This document shows positions 60,932 through 64,000 of a stretch of 64,000 bases of DNA, one piece after another. Source of the DNA: Ctenosaura bakeri (taxonomy: Eukaryota > Chordata > Lepidosauria > Squamata > Iguanidae); NCBI GenBank assembly GCA_948474755.1, contig CAOLHI010000481.1, forward strand, positions 124,001-188,000. The letters are read 5' to 3'. A model generated the notes under the pieces. It saw only the letters and a list, made by a program, of their open reading frames with translations. It had not been told where the DNA came from and ran no database searches. A program made the translations under genes and the position numbers. Within the stretch, counting starts at the first letter, position 1, and the number at the start of each line of letters is the position of its first letter.

Positions 60932-61474
60932 GGCCCTTTCCGCACCAGGCAATTAGAACGGGGCAGTGCGTCCTCTCACGGAGGTCGTCTGCACCTTGGA
61001 GCGGACTAGGAGTGGACTGCTTACCAGAGATCTGTGCCTCAGTCCACTCCAAAACGACCCCAAGTGGTCCTCCAGTGTGTTTTCTAAAGGCCGCAAAAAA
61101 CAGGTCTTTATTTTCCTGGAAAGTGCCATTGCGTTCCTGCTCCCTTGTGCAGATTTGCAGGCTCGCACCAATGTGAGCCTGCAATCTGCAGAGGGCAGGC
61201 TTTAGGCGTGGTGAGCTTCAGCAGTTGGTCAGGACCCACAACCAACTGGAAGCTGCCATTTTGGAAGCCGGAAGCCGCCATTTTGGAAGCCGGAAGCCAC
61301 CATTTTGGAAGTCGGGGCAGTGCGGATCTACAGACCTCGCACTGCTCCGATTCGCCCTGGACCAAGGAGGAGCCCTGCGGAAGGGCTTCAGGGACAGTCC
61401 GCGTTGCTTCGGACCCCAGAAGAAGCGGTAGGTAACGGCACAGAGCGATTCCCTCGCCTCGTGCGAAAAGGGCC
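60932..61474. mobile_element. Family B, copy 4, with internal triplication
   Basis: Ends GGCCCTTTCCGCAC and GTGCGAAAAGGGCC. Flanking GGA and GTA are close but not identical. At 543 bp it is longer than its sisters partly because a 22-bp unit is repeated three times (61248-61313). Strongly CpG-rich. Confidence 0.88.
61248..61313 (+). repeat. 3 x 22-bp tandem repeat with YY1-like motifs
   Basis: Units at 61248-61269, 61270-61291 and 61292-61313 share ggaagc(c/t)(g/a)ccattttgga. The GCCGCCATTTT core is the complement of the YY1 consensus (AAnATGGCGGC). Confidence 0.8.
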
Positions 61475-61539
61475 GTAGAAAGAAAAAGAGGGGTTGATGG
61501 CCTTGAGCACCTCTGGCCTTGTCCATTATTGGCAGACTA

Positions 61540-61596
61540 CCTGTCTTACATCCCATGTTGGGAGAAAGGCAGGATGTAAATTAAATAAATAAATAA
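61540..61596 (+). mobile_element. L2-like 3' tail
   Basis: Cccatgttgggagaaaggca, ggatgtaaattaaataaat; same end as the L2 copy at 38440-38480. Confidence 0.5.
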
Positions 61597-61989
61597 CCCC
61601 CCCGCCCCCAACTTGCCTAAATGAATGAAGCCTTCAACAGATTTTTTTAACAAAGAGGTCTCTTATCCCTACTGTAGTGAGTTGGATAGGGAGATAGGTA
61701 GGCCCCAACCCTTGCATTGGGCCATTTTGTTTCCTGGTTGATGAGACAACAATAGGACAAAAACCAAGCACACTATTTATCATTGCCTGTTTTCATTGTA
61801 TTTTGATCCTTGCCCCACTAAAAATAATTATGGGATTTCCTATAACTGGGGGATTTGCTAATTGTCAGAAAGCCTTTTTTTGCTCCTGGATACTTAGAAA
61901 TAAAACAATATATTTACTTTCTTAAACTCAAGAGTTTTTAAAATCTAATTTTAGTCGCAACCTTTCTTTTCATTTCTGATGTTGAGTTT

Positions 61990-62155
61990 TGTTACTGTGT
62001 GTGTGTGTGTGTGCCTTCAGGCTGTCAGTCTATGGTGGCCCCATGAATTTCAGGGATTTTCTTTAGGCAAGAAAAGTGGTTTTGCTGGTTCCTTCCTTTG
62101 AAAGATAGCCTCCAGCACCTGGTACGCCTTGGCAGTCTCCCATCCAAGTACTATG
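61990..62155 (-). mobile_element. 5S-rRNA-derived SINE, minus strand
   Basis: GTCTCCCATCCAAGTACT (62135-62152) is the complement of the conserved 5S rRNA stretch AGTACTTGGATGGGAGAC. It is followed on the minus strand by the body (gcaaaaccacttttcttgcc) and a tail ending in (CA)n. 5S-headed SINEs are described in lizards (5S-Sauria, from memory). Confidence 0.75.
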
Positions 62156-62353
62156 TTCTTGAAACCTTAATAAATAAAACAACAATCTTCTCATAATAAA
62201 ACCAAACTTCCAATCACCTGGAAAAAAGGGAGAGGGAAGAAAATGCAAAATGCCTAATTTGTTGCAATGTATAATGCTCAACTGGGAGGGTACAGATCCA
62301 GGTTCTTGTCCCCATGAAACTAATGGGGTGACCTTGGAGCTGACACCTTCTCT

Positions 62354-62696
62354 CATACTCTCCAACATTTCATGGATGAAAACCAGAAAATGTGTTAATG
62401 AGGAAGGACACACAAGCTAGGAGAGGCTGCAGCAGTTTGATTTTGCTTGAGCCTACTGGAAAGGGCAAGATCCTGCCCCCTCTTCTCTCTTTTCTTCTCC
62501 CCCTTGCTGGGTTGATTGGCTGCAAACTACTTTTGCATTTTGAACTCAATGTGTAGCAATTGAAGTAAGCTGAGGACAAATGGTGGAAATGGGGGAGAAG
62601 AGAGAAATTGAGATCTTTTAAAAATAAATGAAAAAGTGGGATGGCATAGGATTAATCAGGACTGTCCCTGCCAAATCAGGACAGATGGAAGGCATG
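62354..62696. mobile_element. Family D, copy 5
   Basis: Left end catactctccaac, right end atcaggacagatggaaggcatg. The interior has acacaagctaggagaggctg, cttgagcctactggaaaggg, gcaattgaagtaagctgagg and aatcaggactgtccctgcca. Confidence 0.82.
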
Positions 62697-62759
62697 CTCT
62701 CTCAGCCCAACCTACCCCATGCATTAATTGTGAGGATAAAACATGGAAGAGGAGATCTA

Positions 62760-63560
62760 CGTAAACTTCTTTGTTAAAGTTTAATTCTTCAGTAACAATA
62801 AAAACATTTTACAGGACACAATACAACACTGTAAAGCAATTCAAATATTGAATAACAGAACAGCATATTAAAAAAATGCAAACTATCATATTAGCAACAA
62901 GAACTTTCTGGCATGGCTTCTAGATAATCTGGGGTGACCCAAGTTTTCAAAACCTGTTTGCATCTTAGCTTTCGTCTCTTTTGTGTGGTAACCTTTAAAA
63001 AAAATCTAAACGTATATGAAAACATTTTAAAAATAATACAAATCATTGTCATTGCCTTAATTGTTCTGTGTTGACAAATTCAATTAATTACCTTGAGTTC
63101 CCTGAGGAAAAAAATAAATTATAAAGGTACTAACAACAACACAACAAACACAAAGGGATGGTTTCATTAATTAGCTGTTTGCTCGTCAGCCATTATGTGA
63201 CTACTTGAAATGTTCAGGAAAATAAGAACACAACATTGGACACAGACTTTTGTAAAACTTATATACACCAATGTATCTCTTCCAGAGTTTTATAGGGGCA
63301 TGCATACACGAATATTGCAAACTGTTCACAATATAAGTTGAAAATATTTTTTTTAAAAAATACAATAAATTGTAAATTAAACTGAACTCATATCCAACAT
63401 CCTAAAAGTTTAATGTACTGTAGAACTGTTCTGTATGTGTTGCTCAGTAATGCAGCAACCTTGGAGGCAAGTCTCAAGACCCCTAAAGGAAAGATACACA
63501 ATAGGTGGAAAATGCATATTGGAAACTCTACTATAAGAGTGTATCCTTTCACTCCCTCTT
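62760..63560. other. Repeat-free AT-rich stretch; possible 3'UTR of a convergent gene
   Basis: No repeats recognised over 800 bp, unlike its surroundings. The minus strand has ATTAAA (complement of tttaat near 62778). In mammals the gene beyond CELF2, as I recall, is USP6NL on the opposite strand. This is only a hint. Confidence 0.15.
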
Positions 63561-63737
63561 TAAAACATAAATGAAAATCCTTCTGTCTTATTCAAAGTGA
63601 AAAGGACCTAATCCTTGCCTCCTAGCAAATGAACGTCCTCTCCTTGCCTACTTTTCCCTCTCTTTTGAACAGCCTCCTCCTTAGGCTTTCTCCACCCAAA
63701 CTATTCAACAAGTTTACACTAACTTATGTTTATAAAT

Positions 63738-63836
63738 ATGTATTTTTATTTATTTATTTAGAGTATTGTCATCCCATTCTTCAGCCACCAAGGCTCTCAG
63801 AGCAGCTTACAGATTGTTGATTTCCCTGCCCTCAGG
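63738..63836 (-). mobile_element. LINE 3' tail (minus)
   Basis: (TTTA)n followed by gtattgtcatcccattcttc, agccaccaaggctctcagag, cagcttacag: the complement of a CR1/L2-type 3' end common in reptiles. Confidence 0.55.
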
Positions 63837-63852
63837 CTTTTGATCTAAATGA

Positions 63853-64000
63853 CGGTCTTTCCACTCTACACTGTTATAGTGCTTTTATTCCACTTTCAAC
63901 GTCCTATGGAATCCTGGTGTTTAGGGCAATTTAGGGAGGGGCCTTTAGAATTCTCAGCCAGAGAGCTCTTGGGCCTCAATAAACTACAAACCCCAGAATT
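63853..64000. mobile_element. Family A, diverged copy running off the window
   Basis: Left arm ctttccactctacactgtta, ttccactttcaacgtcctat, ggaatcctggtgttt. The returning arm begins aaactacaaaccccagaatt at the window edge. Confidence 0.65.

Noticed and set aside
62135..62152. Possible 5S rRNA gene
   Set aside because: Only 18 bp match the 5S sequence; the remainder is SINE body.

Overview
The window is the 3' part of a vertebrate CELF2 gene (CUGBP/Elav-like family 2, an RNA-binding splicing and mRNA-stability factor) on the + strand, followed by intergenic DNA. The genome is AT-rich. It contains CR1 and L2 LINE relics, tRNA-derived SINEs, a SINE with a 5S-rRNA-like head, and several families of short DNA transposons. 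That mix fits a non-avian reptile, most likely a squamate (lizard); this is inference from repeat content, not a species identification.

Layout. 1-4087 is the end of an upstream intron. Five coding exons follow: 4088-4222, 22522-22641/22653, 32298 or 32316-32495, 34238-34381 and 39304-39431 (stop at 39429-39431). All junctions are phase 1 (G|). Together they encode the C-terminal half of the divergent linker (Ala-rich, then a Gly/Ala/Thr/Gln-rich segment) and the whole third RRM, ending in SKNDSKPY. Upstream exons with RRM1 and RRM2 lie outside the window. The 3'UTR starts at 39432 and probably runs to about 47375 (ATTAAA at 47353 followed by a GU-rich stretch), with several possible earlier poly(A) signals. 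From about 47.4 kb on I find no confident gene, only repeats, two speculative alternative terminal exons (48272, 51446) and a stretch at 62760-63560 that might be the 3'UTR of a convergent gene.

The introns and flank are dominated by mobile elements. The most notable are three non-autonomous DNA-transposon families, called A, B and C here. They have unrelated interiors but nearly identical termini (GGCC[A/C]TTTCCGCAC), and the cleanest copies have 3-bp target duplications (AGT, TTA, TAT, TAT). This suggests one transposase, PIF/Harbinger-like by inference, mobilised all three. A fourth family (D, ends CATACCCTCCAAC) has five copies, one carrying a nested C element. Other repeats are E hairpins, Tigger-like elements, CR1/L2/RTE-or-R4 LINE fragments and SINEs with recognisable target-site duplications.

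The most interesting gene-level feature is a pair of tandem splice sites: two donors 12 nt apart at 22642/22654 and two acceptors 18 nt apart at 32298/32316. All four combinations keep the frame, so the linker just before RRM3 can vary by up to ten residues. A UGU-rich tract upstream of the tandem acceptors could allow CELF-type autoregulation. I found no bacterial-style system, CRISPR array or unknown multi-gene system; the window is an ordinary vertebrate gene in a repeat-rich setting.
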